Shown piece by piece: positions 17,479 through 25,863 of a stretch of DNA of 64,000 nt. The position numbers were made by a program, and so were the translations under genes. The stretch lies in the NCBI GenBank assembly GCA_045113315.1, contig JBGUIX010000005.1:1-64000 (forward strand), read 5' to 3'. The notes below the pieces were generated by a model. That model was not told where the DNA came from, made no database searches, and was given only the letters and a program-made list of their open reading frames with translations. The first letter of the stretch is position 1. Each line of letters opens with the position of its first letter. The DNA is from RUG13091 sp045113315. GTDB lineage: Bacteria; Bacillota_I; Bacilli_A; RFN20; CAG-826.

Positions 17479-18150
17479 ATGGATAAAATTGTAAAGACTT
17501 GGGGAGAATTCTTTAAAAGTATTCAAAATAAAGAATACTCTATTAATTTGCATAAATTTTTAGATAAAGAATACGAAAGAACAGTTTGTTATCCACCTCG
17601 TCAGTTATTATTTAACGCTTTTAAATTAACTCCTCTTAACAAAGTTAAGATAGTGATTATTGGCCAAGATCCTTATCATGAACCAGGACAAGCAATGGGC
17701 CTATCCTTTTCAGTTCCTGAATCTGTTAAGGTTCCTCCATCTTTAGTGAATATATATAAAGAAATAATGAATGAATATGATACAAGCTTCCCCACTAATA
17801 ATGGAGATCTAACATATCTAGCCAAACAAGGTGTTTTATTACTTAACTCCATATTAAGTGTTAGGGCTCATGAACCGATGAGTCATAACATAAAAGAGTA
17901 TGAGTTATTTTTCCAAGATGTTATGGAAGTTTTAGACAAACAAAGTCATCCAATTGTTTTTATGCTTTGGGGTAATAGTGCGAGAAAGTTTAAAAAACTC
18001 CTCCACAATCCTACCCACTTAATTTTAGAGTCGGCTCACCCGTCTCCTTTAGCGGCGAATCATGGAGGATGGTTTAATAATAATCATTTCCGTCAGGCTA
18101 ATGATTTCTTAAAAAAGAATAACATTAAGCCTGTTGATTGGATTCGTTAA
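17479..18150 (+). CDS. ung: Uracil-DNA glycosylase
   Basis: The enzyme removes uracil from DNA as the first step of base-excision repair. The catalytic water-activating loop GQDPYH is at 62-67, and the DNA-intercalating loop is HPSPLAANHGGW in the last quarter. The length of 223 residues is normal for family 1. The stop overlaps the convergent ThiT-like gene by 26 bases. The start lacks a Shine-Dalgarno sequence. Confidence 0.97.
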   Translation: MDKIVKTWGEFFKSIQNKEYSINLHKFLDKEYERTVCYPPRQLLFNAFKLTPLNKVKIVIIGQDPYHEPGQAMGLSFSVPESVKVPPSLVNIYKEIMNEYDTSFPTNNGDLTYLAKQGVLLLNSILSVRAHEPMSHNIKEYELFFQDVMEVLDKQSHPIVFMLWGNSARKFKKLLHNPTHLILESAHPSPLAANHGGWFNNNHFRQANDFLKKNNIKPVDWIR

Positions 18151-19183
18151 TTTCTTTCTTTTTGTTAACAGCAAAATAGATCACAATTCTTGCAAATATT
18201 AATGATGTCAATATAGCAATAGCGAACCAAATCCAATATATTTTTGGATCTTTTCCTTTAACATACATTCTAATTAATCTACTGATATCATAAATTAATG
18301 ACATTAATATTATCGATAAAGCCACAGAAGAGCCAAATAACTCGGAATATTTGCCTTTTTTGATCTTAATAAATGATAAAACTGCTAAAACAATTAAGAA
18401 TAATGCTAGGATAAAAATTAACATACTATCTGGATTAAAACTGTAATCGATTGTTCTGTTTTCCTTATAGATAGCAAAGCTTTTTATATAATCGATTAAA
18501 TACCAGATGAAGCAGAATAATCCTCCTACTAAAAGAGTGGAGTTAAAAGCATAATCATATATTTTTAAATTATCTCTTTGTGGTTCTTCAGTCTTAATCG
18601 AATTGACATTAAATATTGAAGGTACTCTTAAATACATAAGGATTAATAGGGCGCCTGAAATAATAATCGATGGACCGATAAAAGCAATGTTATAAATAAA
18701 GCAATATAGATAGACATTTATATTGGTTAGATTCCAAGCAAATCCAGATGGATCTGACCAGAAAATAACCCCTGCTAAATAGTGAGAAAAGAATTTAGCA
18801 ATTCCGCCTACTAATGTAGCAATTGATAGCCACATTATCTTCTTCTTTTTATCATCAGTTTTATCAAATGGTATTTTAAATAAGCAACCTAAGCCCACTA
18901 AAGCATATGGTAAGATATAGTCTAAGATTAGCTGTGCTGGGTGGATGATATAAGCGCTAGTGGCGATATCGAATAATCCCATAATGAGACCTGTTAAGAT
19001 AGCGGGCAACCACCCTCTTCTAAATCCAATAATGATAACGGCAATCATGGCAAAGCCAATTGAACCACCATTAATAAATAGGCCTTTAGATAAAATGCCT
19101 TGTAATTCATCAAGAACAAATCCGATCGCAGCAAACATGCCGATTTCACAAATTGTTCTGATGTAATTTGATGTCTTATTCAT
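18125..19183 (-). CDS. thiT: ThiT-like thiamine transporter S component with a C-terminal extension
   Basis: Residues 1-190 match ThiT, the substrate-binding membrane subunit of an energy-coupling-factor importer: GLFINGGSIGFAMIAVIIIGFRRG, the GLIMGLFD segment, and AQLILDYILPYALVG. The TPP riboswitch directly upstream supports thiamine as substrate. The protein is 352 residues, against about 190 for known ThiT; the extra C-terminal part has three to four more membrane segments of unknown role. The shared ECF module (EcfA, EcfA', EcfT) is not in the window. A strong AAGGAGG ribosome site lies before the ATG. Confidence 0.87.
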   Translation of the reverse strand: MNKTSNYIRTICEIGMFAAIGFVLDELQGILSKGLFINGGSIGFAMIAVIIIGFRRGWLPAILTGLIMGLFDIATSAYIIHPAQLILDYILPYALVGLGCLFKIPFDKTDDKKKKIMWLSIATLVGGIAKFFSHYLAGVIFWSDPSGFAWNLTNINVYLYCFIYNIAFIGPSIIISGALLILMYLRVPSIFNVNSIKTEEPQRDNLKIYDYAFNSTLLVGGLFCFIWYLIDYIKSFAIYKENRTIDYSFNPDSMLIFILALFLIVLAVLSFIKIKKGKYSELFGSSVALSIILMSLIYDISRLIRMYVKGKDPKIYWIWFAIAILTSLIFARIVIYFAVNKKKEINESNQQA

Positions 19184-19203
19184 AAGAACCTCCTTTTTAA
19201 AAT

Positions 19204-19226
19204 AAAAACCCTCGTGATAATGAGGG
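19204..19226 (-). terminator. Riboswitch-controlled intrinsic terminator
   Basis: On the minus strand CCCTC pairs with GAGGG (plus 19222-19226 and 19209-19213), followed by a run of five T. It lies between the TPP aptamer and the ThiT-like gene. TTCCCTC at its start can instead pair with GAGGGAA at the 3' side of the aptamer, giving the mutually exclusive antiterminator. Confidence 0.8.
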
Positions 19227-19243
19227 AAGGAATATCAAATAAA

Positions 19244-19332
19244 AAATTCCCTCCGCTAGAATTACCTAGATCAGGTACGGTCGGTTCCAAGAAGAACCCT
19301 CTCAGCCGAATTTAGTTCAGCTCCCGGAATTT
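19244..19332 (-). promoter_or_regulatory. TPP riboswitch (THI element)
   Basis: Read on the minus strand the region contains the conserved CTGAGAGG and ACCTGATCTAGGTAAT followed by TAGCGGAGGGA, the hallmarks of the thiamine-pyrophosphate aptamer. The closing P1 helix pairs AAATTCC (plus 19326-19332) with GGGAATTT (plus 19244-19251). With TPP bound, P1 holds GGGAA, the downstream terminator forms and the ThiT-like gene is turned off. Without TPP, GAGGGAA can form the antiterminator. Confidence 0.95.
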
Positions 19333-19445
19333 ATGATAAGCCGATTATAATCTTTTTGCAATTAAACGAAATTGATAAACAAATAATATCTTCCGTATTA
19401 ATTAATAATTAATTGTGATATATTTATTAGAAGTGAGGCTTAATT

Positions 19446-20492
19446 ATGTTAGAAGAAAAGAAAGAAGCTATTAGTGAAGAAACAGAAAATCAGAAAGTTG
19501 AAGAAGTTTCTAAAGAAACAGAATCTCTTCCTGAGCAAGATATAAATGAATTATTACCAAGTGGTGTCGCTATTGAAAAACCAGTACCTGGTGAAAAGAC
19601 TTATGACCAAGTCATCGAAGATGCTAGAATCGATTTCTTAATAAAATATAAAAATAGTAGAAGAAATAGTTACATCGCGATGGGTGTTGTTTTAGCTTTA
19701 GCGGTGGCATCAGTTATATTTATTGGCTTAAAACCTTCTGGATTTAAAATTGCTGGTTGGGTTTTAATTGGTGTTGCATTAGTGGGAATGATTACTTATT
19801 ACATCGTTACTCATAACACCATGCCTAACGCTACTCGCGCTTATATTAAAGTAGTTAACGATCAGATGAATGTTCGTAATTTTTCTGATAATAAATATCA
19901 AAATGTTACTGTTGATAAGGACGAGAAATTAGAATTATCTGATCCTGTCAGTGATGCAATATTTAAGAACTTAACTAATATTGCTTCTCGTAATGTTATT
20001 AATGGTAAATTTAACGATAGAACCTTTAAAGTTGGTGATTTAGGTTTATATAGTGGAACCGGTAAACAAAGAGTTTCCGCGTTCGTGGGTAAATATTTAT
20101 CATTCACTAACGATTTACATTTTGAAGGCCGCTATATCTTAAGTGCTTTTAACGATAAGCCAGTTGATTTGCCAACTGATATCGATGACCTAAAAGTATT
20201 AGTAGAAGAACCTAATTTCCGTTTATATGGAAAAGAAGGCAATAAACCCGCTTCTGATTTAGGTAAAGATTTCTTAAAAGAAATCAGAAAAGTCGCTGTT
20301 GAAAAGCATTTATTAGGTTATTCGGTTGTTATTTGGAGTGGTCATTCTGCGATGTATTTGTCTTATGATGACGCTATTATGGCTTTACCTTTTGAAAAGA
20401 GATTCCAAAAGGAACCAAATGAACAATTTGCTAATGATTTATTACAAGCCTTTAACGCTCTTGATTTATTAAATAATAAGAAGGAAAAATAA
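19446..20492 (+). CDS. Membrane protein of unknown function (possibly DUF3137-like)
   Basis: The 348-residue protein has an acidic N-terminal tail of about 75 residues, two membrane segments (about 77-97 and 101-120) and a soluble C-terminal domain of about 225 residues. The C-terminal pattern vaguely recalls DUF3137 proteins (VFVGKYL-like strand, then an FEGRYILSAFND segment), but this is weak. GTGAGG nine bases before the ATG is a ribosome site. The last base is shared with the next gene (ATAATG), so it heads the operon that runs into the t6A genes. Confidence 0.75.
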   Translation: MLEEKKEAISEETENQKVEEVSKETESLPEQDINELLPSGVAIEKPVPGEKTYDQVIEDARIDFLIKYKNSRRNSYIAMGVVLALAVASVIFIGLKPSGFKIAGWVLIGVALVGMITYYIVTHNTMPNATRAYIKVVNDQMNVRNFSDNKYQNVTVDKDEKLELSDPVSDAIFKNLTNIASRNVINGKFNDRTFKVGDLGLYSGTGKQRVSAFVGKYLSFTNDLHFEGRYILSAFNDKPVDLPTDIDDLKVLVEEPNFRLYGKEGNKPASDLGKDFLKEIRKVAVEKHLLGYSVVIWSGHSAMYLSYDDAIMALPFEKRFQKEPNEQFANDLLQAFNALDLLNNKKEK

Positions 20493-21037
20493 TGTCCATC
20501 GTCGGTCGTTGGTTCGGTATTAAATGCTTTAAGCATAATGGTAGTCTCCATCGTTATTGGGACCGCGCTTTAGTGTTAGAAAATAACGCTGATTTTATTG
20601 TGACCGCGACTAAAAGAGCGAAGGTTATTGAAAGCAATGGACGTCGTTGGTTTACAAAAGAACCAGCCGTTACTATCTTTTCTAAAAAGGAGTGGTGGAA
20701 CGCTATCTGTATGATCAAACAAGATGGCATTTGTTATTATTGCAATATTGCTTCTCCTTCCATTATTTCTAAAGATACGATTTTATATATCGATTATGAT
20801 TTAGACACTAAGTTATTCACTAATAACGAAATTAAAGTATTAGATGAAAAAGAATATGCTCATCACCGTGCTACATATAAATATGGCGATGATTTAGATA
20901 CGGTTTTGAAATATACCACTTCTTTGATTATTGAGAAGATGAAAAAGAAAGAGTTTCCTTTCGATGATCAAAAAATACTTAAGTATTACCAAGAGTATCT
21001 TGAAATGACGAAAAAGAAAGAAGAAAAAGCCTTATAA
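20492..21037 (+). CDS. DUF402 protein, nucleoside tri-/diphosphatase-like (Ntdp)
   Basis: This 181-residue protein belongs to the DUF402 family, whose Staphylococcus aureus member Ntdp hydrolyses nucleoside tri- and diphosphates. Family features are the early KxFKHNGxLHRxWD segment, a WF/W-rich central part, CYYCNIASPS, DTILYIDYDLDTKLF with clustered acidic metal ligands, and a C-terminal helix. It is translationally coupled to the upstream membrane-protein gene. A stem-loop covers its stop codon. Confidence 0.83.
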   Translation: MSIVGRWFGIKCFKHNGSLHRYWDRALVLENNADFIVTATKRAKVIESNGRRWFTKEPAVTIFSKKEWWNAICMIKQDGICYYCNIASPSIISKDTILYIDYDLDTKLFTNNEIKVLDEKEYAHHRATYKYGDDLDTVLKYTTSLIIEKMKKKEFPFDDQKILKYYQEYLEMTKKKEEKAL

Positions 21038-21044
21038 AGGCTTT
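21026..21044 (+). other. Stem-loop over the ntdp stop codon
   Basis: AAAGCCTT pairs with AAGGCTTT around ATA, forming an 8-bp stem that includes the stop codon. The following AAATTTTG is too poor in T for a clear terminator, so it may attenuate or separate ntdp from tsaE. Confidence 0.45.
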
Positions 21045-21055
21045 AAATTTTGCCC

Positions 21056-21505
21056 ATGTTAGAAAAAGTTATCATCAGTAACAGTAAAGAAGAAACCATG
21101 AACCTCGCTAAAAAATTAGCAGACAAATTTCCTAATGGAACAGTTTTCTGCTTAACTGGTGATTTAGGGGCTGGTAAAACAACTTTTGTTCGTGGCTTAG
21201 CGGAAGGATTAAATATTAAAGAAATTGTTCAATCTCCCACATTTAACATCATGAAGATTTATTTAAAAGGAGATCGACCATTAATCCATATTGATGCTTA
21301 TCGTTTAGCGGATATTAATACTGACATTGGTTTAGATGAATATATTGGCTATGAAACCGGAATTACTGTTATCGAATGGCCGATGTTTATAGAAAATTTA
21401 ATTCCTAATAATTCATTAAATGTCGAAATTACTAATCTAGGTGATGATAGACGTCAAATTAAATTTACAAGTAAAGAAGATTCTCTTTTGGAGATTATTA
21501 AATAA
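21056..21505 (+). CDS. tsaE: tRNA threonylcarbamoyladenosine biosynthesis ATPase TsaE
   Basis: TsaE is the ATPase that resets the TsaB-TsaD complex making t6A37 on ANN-decoding tRNAs. The Walker A motif is at 35-43 (GDLGAGKTT), followed by VQSPTFNIMK and the IHIDAYRL strand. The length of 149 residues is normal. The ATG at 21056 is preferred over an in-frame TTG two codons earlier, although neither has a good ribosome site. The stop overlaps the tsaB ATG (TAATG). Confidence 0.95.
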   Translation: MLEKVIISNSKEETMNLAKKLADKFPNGTVFCLTGDLGAGKTTFVRGLAEGLNIKEIVQSPTFNIMKIYLKGDRPLIHIDAYRLADINTDIGLDEYIGYETGITVIEWPMFIENLIPNNSLNVEITNLGDDRRQIKFTSKEDSLLEIIK

Positions 21506-22089
21506 TGATCACCATTTTATTAGATTCATCAAACACTTCTTTAACAGTCGGTCTAGCTAAAGACGATATTCTTTTAGAAAGCATTTCTTATGAGGCTTGG
21601 CAAGAACAGTCTGAGCACATGATTCCAGAATTAGATAAATTATTAAATAAATATCAAGTTTCTAGAAAAGATATTAAAGAGGTTGTGGTTGCGGTAGGCC
21701 CTGGTTCATATACAGGTGTTAGAATTGCAATTACAATTGCGAAAACAATCGCGACTGTTTTAGATGCTAAATTATATGAAATAAGCTCATTAAGATGTCA
21801 AAAAGACCGCAAAAACCCCTCAATTTGTGTCATTAATGCGAGAAGTGGCAGATCATATTTTGGTGTATATGAAGATAATAAAGTCATCGTTAGTGATTGC
21901 ATTTTGACTAATGATAAAGTGCTTGAATTTATCAAAGAGCACCCCGATTTTGTTGTATGTGGAAATACGTCTTATTTAGGTATAGAAGGTAAAAAACCTG
22001 ATATCGCTAGAGAATTATTAGAACTTAAAAAGATTAAAGAGCCTTCTATTAATCCTTTAGCGGTCAAACCTATTTATATGAAGGATTAG
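21505..22089 (+). CDS. tsaB: t6A biosynthesis protein TsaB
   Basis: TsaB is the inactive ASKHA-fold partner that dimerises with TsaD. Diagnostic segments are ILLDSSNTSLTVGL at the N terminus and VAVGPGSYTGVRIAI near residues 62-76. It is 194 residues long, against about 230 in Bacillus, so the C-terminal lobe is short. It lies in the order tsaE-tsaB-rimI-tsaD, common in Bacillota. Confidence 0.95.
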   Translation: MITILLDSSNTSLTVGLAKDDILLESISYEAWQEQSEHMIPELDKLLNKYQVSRKDIKEVVVAVGPGSYTGVRIAITIAKTIATVLDAKLYEISSLRCQKDRKNPSICVINARSGRSYFGVYEDNKVIVSDCILTNDKVLEFIKEHPDFVVCGNTSYLGIEGKKPDIARELLELKKIKEPSINPLAVKPIYMKD

Positions 22090-22091
22090 TT

Positions 22092-22565
22092 ATGGATTAT
22101 TTATACGTCACAGTAAGAGAAGCGACCGATAATGATATCCCCGCCATCATGGAAATTGAAGGCTTATGTTTTTCTAATCCTTTTCCGGAGAGTCATATTA
22201 AATACGAGATGCATGAAAACCCAGTTAGTAACTTCTGGGTTATTGAATTAGAAGAGAAAACCCAAAATCTTAAATCTGTTGTGGGATTTTGTGATTATTG
22301 GCATACATTTGATTCGGCGACAATTGTCCAAATTGCGGTTCACCCTGAACTACAAAGAAAACAACTCGGTAGTGCGATGATGGATGAAATCATAAATGAT
22401 TGTTATGCTAAAAAAGTTCAAACTCTGACTTTAGAAGTAAGAAAAGGAAATACTAAAGCTATAAATTTTTATTTAAAACACGGCTTCAAAGAAGAACTTG
22501 TGAAACCACATTATTACGATAATGGTGAAGATGCTTTATATATGATTAGAAAGGTGGAGGATTAA
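22092..22565 (+). CDS. rimI: GNAT acetyltransferase, RimI family
   Basis: RimI acetylates the N-terminal alanine of ribosomal protein S18. The 157-residue GNAT fold shows the acetyl-CoA loop as VQIAVHPELQRKQLGSAMM near 77-95 and the C-terminal AINFYLKHGFKEE segment. It has an N-terminal VREATDNDIPAIMEIE strand-helix typical of RimI. The conserved position between tsaB and tsaD supports the assignment; GNAT substrate specificity cannot be proved from sequence. Confidence 0.9.
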   Translation: MDYLYVTVREATDNDIPAIMEIEGLCFSNPFPESHIKYEMHENPVSNFWVIELEEKTQNLKSVVGFCDYWHTFDSATIVQIAVHPELQRKQLGSAMMDEIINDCYAKKVQTLTLEVRKGNTKAINFYLKHGFKEELVKPHYYDNGEDALYMIRKVED

Positions 22566-22566
22566 G

Positions 22567-23580
22567 ATGGCTTTAATCTTAGCGATTGAATCTAGTTGTG
22601 ATGAAACTTCTGTTGCTATCACTAAAGATGGCAAACTTCTTTCTAATGTTGTGAGCACTCAAATCGAAGTCCATCGTCGTTATGGTGGAGTTATGCCTGA
22701 GATCGCTTCTCGTTTACATGCTGAGAATATCGGCGTGGTTTTAAAAGAGGCTATCGAACAAGCAAATATTAAATTAGAAGATGTTGATGCTTTCGCAGTA
22801 ACTAGAGGACCTGGTTTAATAGGTGCGCTTCATGTGGGATTACAATGCGCGAAAACCTTAGCTATGCTATATAAGAAACCACTTATTCCTGTTCATCATT
22901 TAACAGGGCATATATATGCTAACGAATACGTTGAACCATTAGAATTTCCTCTTTTAGCGGTCGTTGTTTCTGGTGGCAATTCGGAATTAGTAATTATGAA
23001 TGGGCCAATGGAATTTAAAGTCATTGGTGAAACTAGAGATGATGCGATTGGTGAATGTTATGATAAAGTAGCGCGCGTATTAGGATTACCTTATCCAGGT
23101 GGTTTGCCAATTGATCAACTTTCAAAAGAAGGTGAACACACCTATGATTTACCTATCCCACTAAAAGGTGAACACACCTATGATTTATCTTATTCTGGTC
23201 TTAAGACCAGCATCATTAATTTAGTCCATAATTTAGAACAAAAAGGTGAAAAAGTGAATGTCGCTAATATGTGTAAATCATTCCAAGATGTAGCGGTTGG
23301 CTTAGTGATTGATCGAGCTAAAAGAGCGGTGGAAGAATTTAAAGTTAAACAAGTTATTTTAGCGGGTGGTGTAAGTGCGAATTCTTACTTAAGAAGTGAG
23401 ATGAAAAAAGAGATGGAGAAAAGAAATATAAAAATTATTATCCCTCCGATGTGGTGTTGCACTGACCAAGCGGCGATGATCGCTAAAGTAGCGGAACACC
23501 TTTATGAGATGAAAGTATTCGCTCCTTTAACTATTGGAGTGGATCCAAACTGGTTTATTGAAGACTATAAAAAATTTTAG
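22567..23580 (+). CDS. tsaD: tRNA N6-threonylcarbamoyladenosine transferase TsaD
   Basis: This is the catalytic subunit that transfers the threonylcarbamoyl group to A37 of tRNA. The iron/zinc-binding histidines are H111 and H115 (HHLTGH), and the late aspartate is in CTDQAAMIAK. AIESSCDETSVAI opens the ASKHA fold. The length of 337 residues is typical. A 23-bp sequence is repeated exactly and in frame at 23129-23151 and 23165-23187, so GEHTYDL occurs twice before the SYSGLKTS motif; overall length is not increased. A GGTGGAGG ribosome site precedes the start. Confidence 0.97.
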   Translation: MALILAIESSCDETSVAITKDGKLLSNVVSTQIEVHRRYGGVMPEIASRLHAENIGVVLKEAIEQANIKLEDVDAFAVTRGPGLIGALHVGLQCAKTLAMLYKKPLIPVHHLTGHIYANEYVEPLEFPLLAVVVSGGNSELVIMNGPMEFKVIGETRDDAIGECYDKVARVLGLPYPGGLPIDQLSKEGEHTYDLPIPLKGEHTYDLSYSGLKTSIINLVHNLEQKGEKVNVANMCKSFQDVAVGLVIDRAKRAVEEFKVKQVILAGGVSANSYLRSEMKKEMEKRNIKIIIPPMWCCTDQAAMIAKVAEHLYEMKVFAPLTIGVDPNWFIEDYKKF

Positions 23581-23632
23581 AATTAAATGCATTTATTATA
23601 TAAATTGATATAATTGATACGAGGATTTAACT

Positions 23633-25024
23633 ATGGAACCTATGAAAACAACTAATTTCGAATTATTCGATATCCTTCTAAACGGAAGTAAGGAAGAAAA
23701 AGAACAAGTCAAAGTCGTGGAACTAGAAGGTTGGGTCAAAACTAACCGTGATAATGGTTCAATTGGCTTTGTGGAATTTAACGATGGAACATGCTTTAAG
23801 AATGTTCAACTTGTTTATAACAAAGAATCAAAAGGTTATGAAACATTAACCGCTTTAAGAACAGGCGCTGCTATAAGAGTGGTTGGAGAAGTTGTTTTAA
23901 CTCCTAACAATAAACAACCATTTGAAATTCATGTTAATGAATGTGAACTTGAAGGTGATGTGGATGATGATTATCCTCTCCAAAAGAAGAGACACTCCTT
24001 TGAATTCCTAAGAGAAATCGCTCATATTAGACCACGCGCTAATACATTCCAAGCTGTTTATAGAGTTCGTAGCGTTCTTTCTATGGCTATTCATGAATTC
24101 TTCCAAGAAAGAGGATTCATCTATGTTCATACTCCGTTAATTACCACTAACGATGGTGAAGGTGCGGGTAACGTTTTTGATGTGACCACACACGATACTA
24201 AAGATCCAAATTATTTCTATGGTCGTAAAGTTAATTTAACTGTTACTGGTCAATTACATGTTGAGCCATTTGCTTTAGCCTTTAGAGATGTTTATACATT
24301 TGGTCCTGCCTTTAGAGCGGAGCATAGTAACACTGTCAGACACGCCTCAGAATTCTGGATGGTAGAACCTGAAATTGCTTTCGCAGATTTATCCGATAAT
24401 ATGGATTTAATCGAGGATTGCATTAAATATTGTATTAATTACGTTATGAAATCATGTCCAGATGAAATGAATTTCTTCAATACCATGATCGATAAAACTT
24501 TATTAGAAAGACTTAACCATGTTGTTAATTCTGAATTTAAAAGAATGCCATACACTGAAGGTATTAAATTATTAAAAGAAGCTGTGAAGAATGGTCATAA
24601 ATTTGATAATTCTAATATTGAATGGGGTATGGATTTACAATCTGAACACGAAAGATATTTGACTGAAGAAGTAGTGAAAGGACCATTATTCTTAACTGAT
24701 TATCCAAAAGAAATTAAAGCTTTCTATATGCGTTTAAATGATGATGGTAAAACAGTTGCCGCATGTGACTTATTAGTTCCTATGGTTGGTGAACTTGTCG
24801 GTGGTTCTCAAAGAGAAGAAAGATATGATCTTTTAAAGAAGAAGATGGAAGAACTCGGCAACGATAAAGATCTAGAATGGTATTTAGACACTCGTCGTTA
24901 TGGTGGCTGCCGCCACTCTGGTTTCGGTATCGGTTTCGATAGATTATTAATGTATGTGACTGGTATGCAAAACATTCGTGATGTTCAACCCTATCCACGT
25001 ACATCTGGTTCAATTAAATATTAA
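23633..25024 (+). CDS. asnS: Asparaginyl-tRNA synthetase
   Basis: The class II synthetase charges tRNA-Asn. It has an N-terminal OB-fold anticodon domain (about 20-120) and a catalytic domain with motif 2 around FRAEHSNTVRHASEFWMVEPE and motif 3 GFGIGFDRLLMYVTG. The length of 463 residues is normal. The asparagine-specific type is indicated by overall similarity and short length. TATAAT at 23609-23614 predicts a transcript starting at about the GAGG ribosome site itself, giving a leader of about 12 nt. GatCAB is also present, so GatCAB probably serves Gln-tRNA. Confidence 0.95.
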   Translation: MEPMKTTNFELFDILLNGSKEEKEQVKVVELEGWVKTNRDNGSIGFVEFNDGTCFKNVQLVYNKESKGYETLTALRTGAAIRVVGEVVLTPNNKQPFEIHVNECELEGDVDDDYPLQKKRHSFEFLREIAHIRPRANTFQAVYRVRSVLSMAIHEFFQERGFIYVHTPLITTNDGEGAGNVFDVTTHDTKDPNYFYGRKVNLTVTGQLHVEPFALAFRDVYTFGPAFRAEHSNTVRHASEFWMVEPEIAFADLSDNMDLIEDCIKYCINYVMKSCPDEMNFFNTMIDKTLLERLNHVVNSEFKRMPYTEGIKLLKEAVKNGHKFDNSNIEWGMDLQSEHERYLTEEVVKGPLFLTDYPKEIKAFYMRLNDDGKTVAACDLLVPMVGELVGGSQREERYDLLKKKMEELGNDKDLEWYLDTRRYGGCRHSGFGIGFDRLLMYVTGMQNIRDVQPYPRTSGSIKY

Positions 25025-25026
25025 TT

Positions 25027-25173
25027 ATGGAAAAGAACGCAGTCAGCAAGGAAGAATTAGAACTTCGTAAAAAAAGAGTAAGATTTCGTTTGTTCGTCTT
25101 ACTCATTGTGGCAGATATTGCTCTAGTGGCCTATCTCGTTTACGAAATGATTCGGATATTCACAAAACAATAG
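25027..25173 (+). CDS. Small single-pass membrane protein (48 aa)
   Basis: An ATG two bases after the asnS stop opens a 48-codon frame ending in TAG at 25171-25173. The product has a charged N-terminal amphipathic stretch (EKNAVSKEELELRKKRVR), one membrane segment (about residues 20-40) and a short basic tail, so it would sit N-in in the membrane. There is no separate ribosome site, which suggests translational coupling to asnS. The terminator begins within its last codons. No family is recognised. Confidence 0.65.
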   Translation: MEKNAVSKEELELRKKRVRFRLFVLLIVADIALVAYLVYEMIRIFTKQ

Positions 25174-25192
25174 CCATTAGGGCTATTTTTTA
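25169..25192. terminator. Bidirectional terminator after asnS unit
   Basis: AATAGCC (25169-25175) pairs with GGCTATT (25181-25187), followed by a T-run. It separates the asnS unit from the convergent membrane-protein gene. Confidence 0.8.
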
Positions 25193-25849
25193 TTGCTGAT
25201 TCTCGTTATTAGTATTTATATTATTTGGATTATAAGCAACATTTTGGTTAAAACCATTTAAGGTCTTTTCAAACGCTGTATTGGATAAAGAATACATTCT
25301 AAAAGTTCTAGCGATTAATGCTTGAAGGGCCACTAAATACCAAGCTCCACCCACAAATAGAGAGATAGCAAATAAATAGCCACCCCAGGCTTTAATTTCA
25401 AAGTGAGGTGTATTAATAAGTTTTGGCCATTGAACGATTAAAGAAGCGCCCTCTCTTTTAAAGCACACGGAATAATCCCATACAAAGATTAATGAACCAA
25501 ATCCGTCTTTTGTGTTAAATGGGTTATAAGAAAAGTCTCTATAAACGCCATCTCTAATGAGAAGCATGATGACACCGAAAAGAAGAATCAAAATTCCAAT
25601 ATAAGATTGCTTAAAGAATAATCTCCAATTTTTCTTTCTGGCGTAAGAAATAAAATGATGTTTATCAGTAATGACACGGGTGATGACAGGATCAGCGACT
25701 AAAGTGTCCATCTTTTTACCTTGCCATTTCATAATTCTAGTTACAAGGTAGCCGATATATCCAATGAGCACTAAAACAATGATGAAAACTAAAAGGATGG
25801 CAAAAAGGAATCTTTTGTCATTTTCAGATAATGAAATAAAGGTCATCAT
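25190..25849 (-). CDS. Membrane protein of unknown function
   Basis: This 219-residue protein has membrane segments near residues 13-35, 85-105 and 165-190, plus an Asn-rich C-terminal tail. No family was recognised. A strong AAGGAGG ribosome site precedes the ATG. It is the last of three minus-strand genes that appear co-transcribed with small gaps (14 and 4 bases). Confidence 0.75.
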   Translation of the reverse strand: MMTFISLSENDKRFLFAILLVFIIVLVLIGYIGYLVTRIMKWQGKKMDTLVADPVITRVITDKHHFISYARKKNWRLFFKQSYIGILILLFGVIMLLIRDGVYRDFSYNPFNTKDGFGSLIFVWDYSVCFKREGASLIVQWPKLINTPHFEIKAWGGYLFAISLFVGGAWYLVALQALIARTFRMYSLSNTAFEKTLNGFNQNVAYNPNNINTNNENQQ

Positions 25850-25863
25850 TCCTATTTGCCTCC

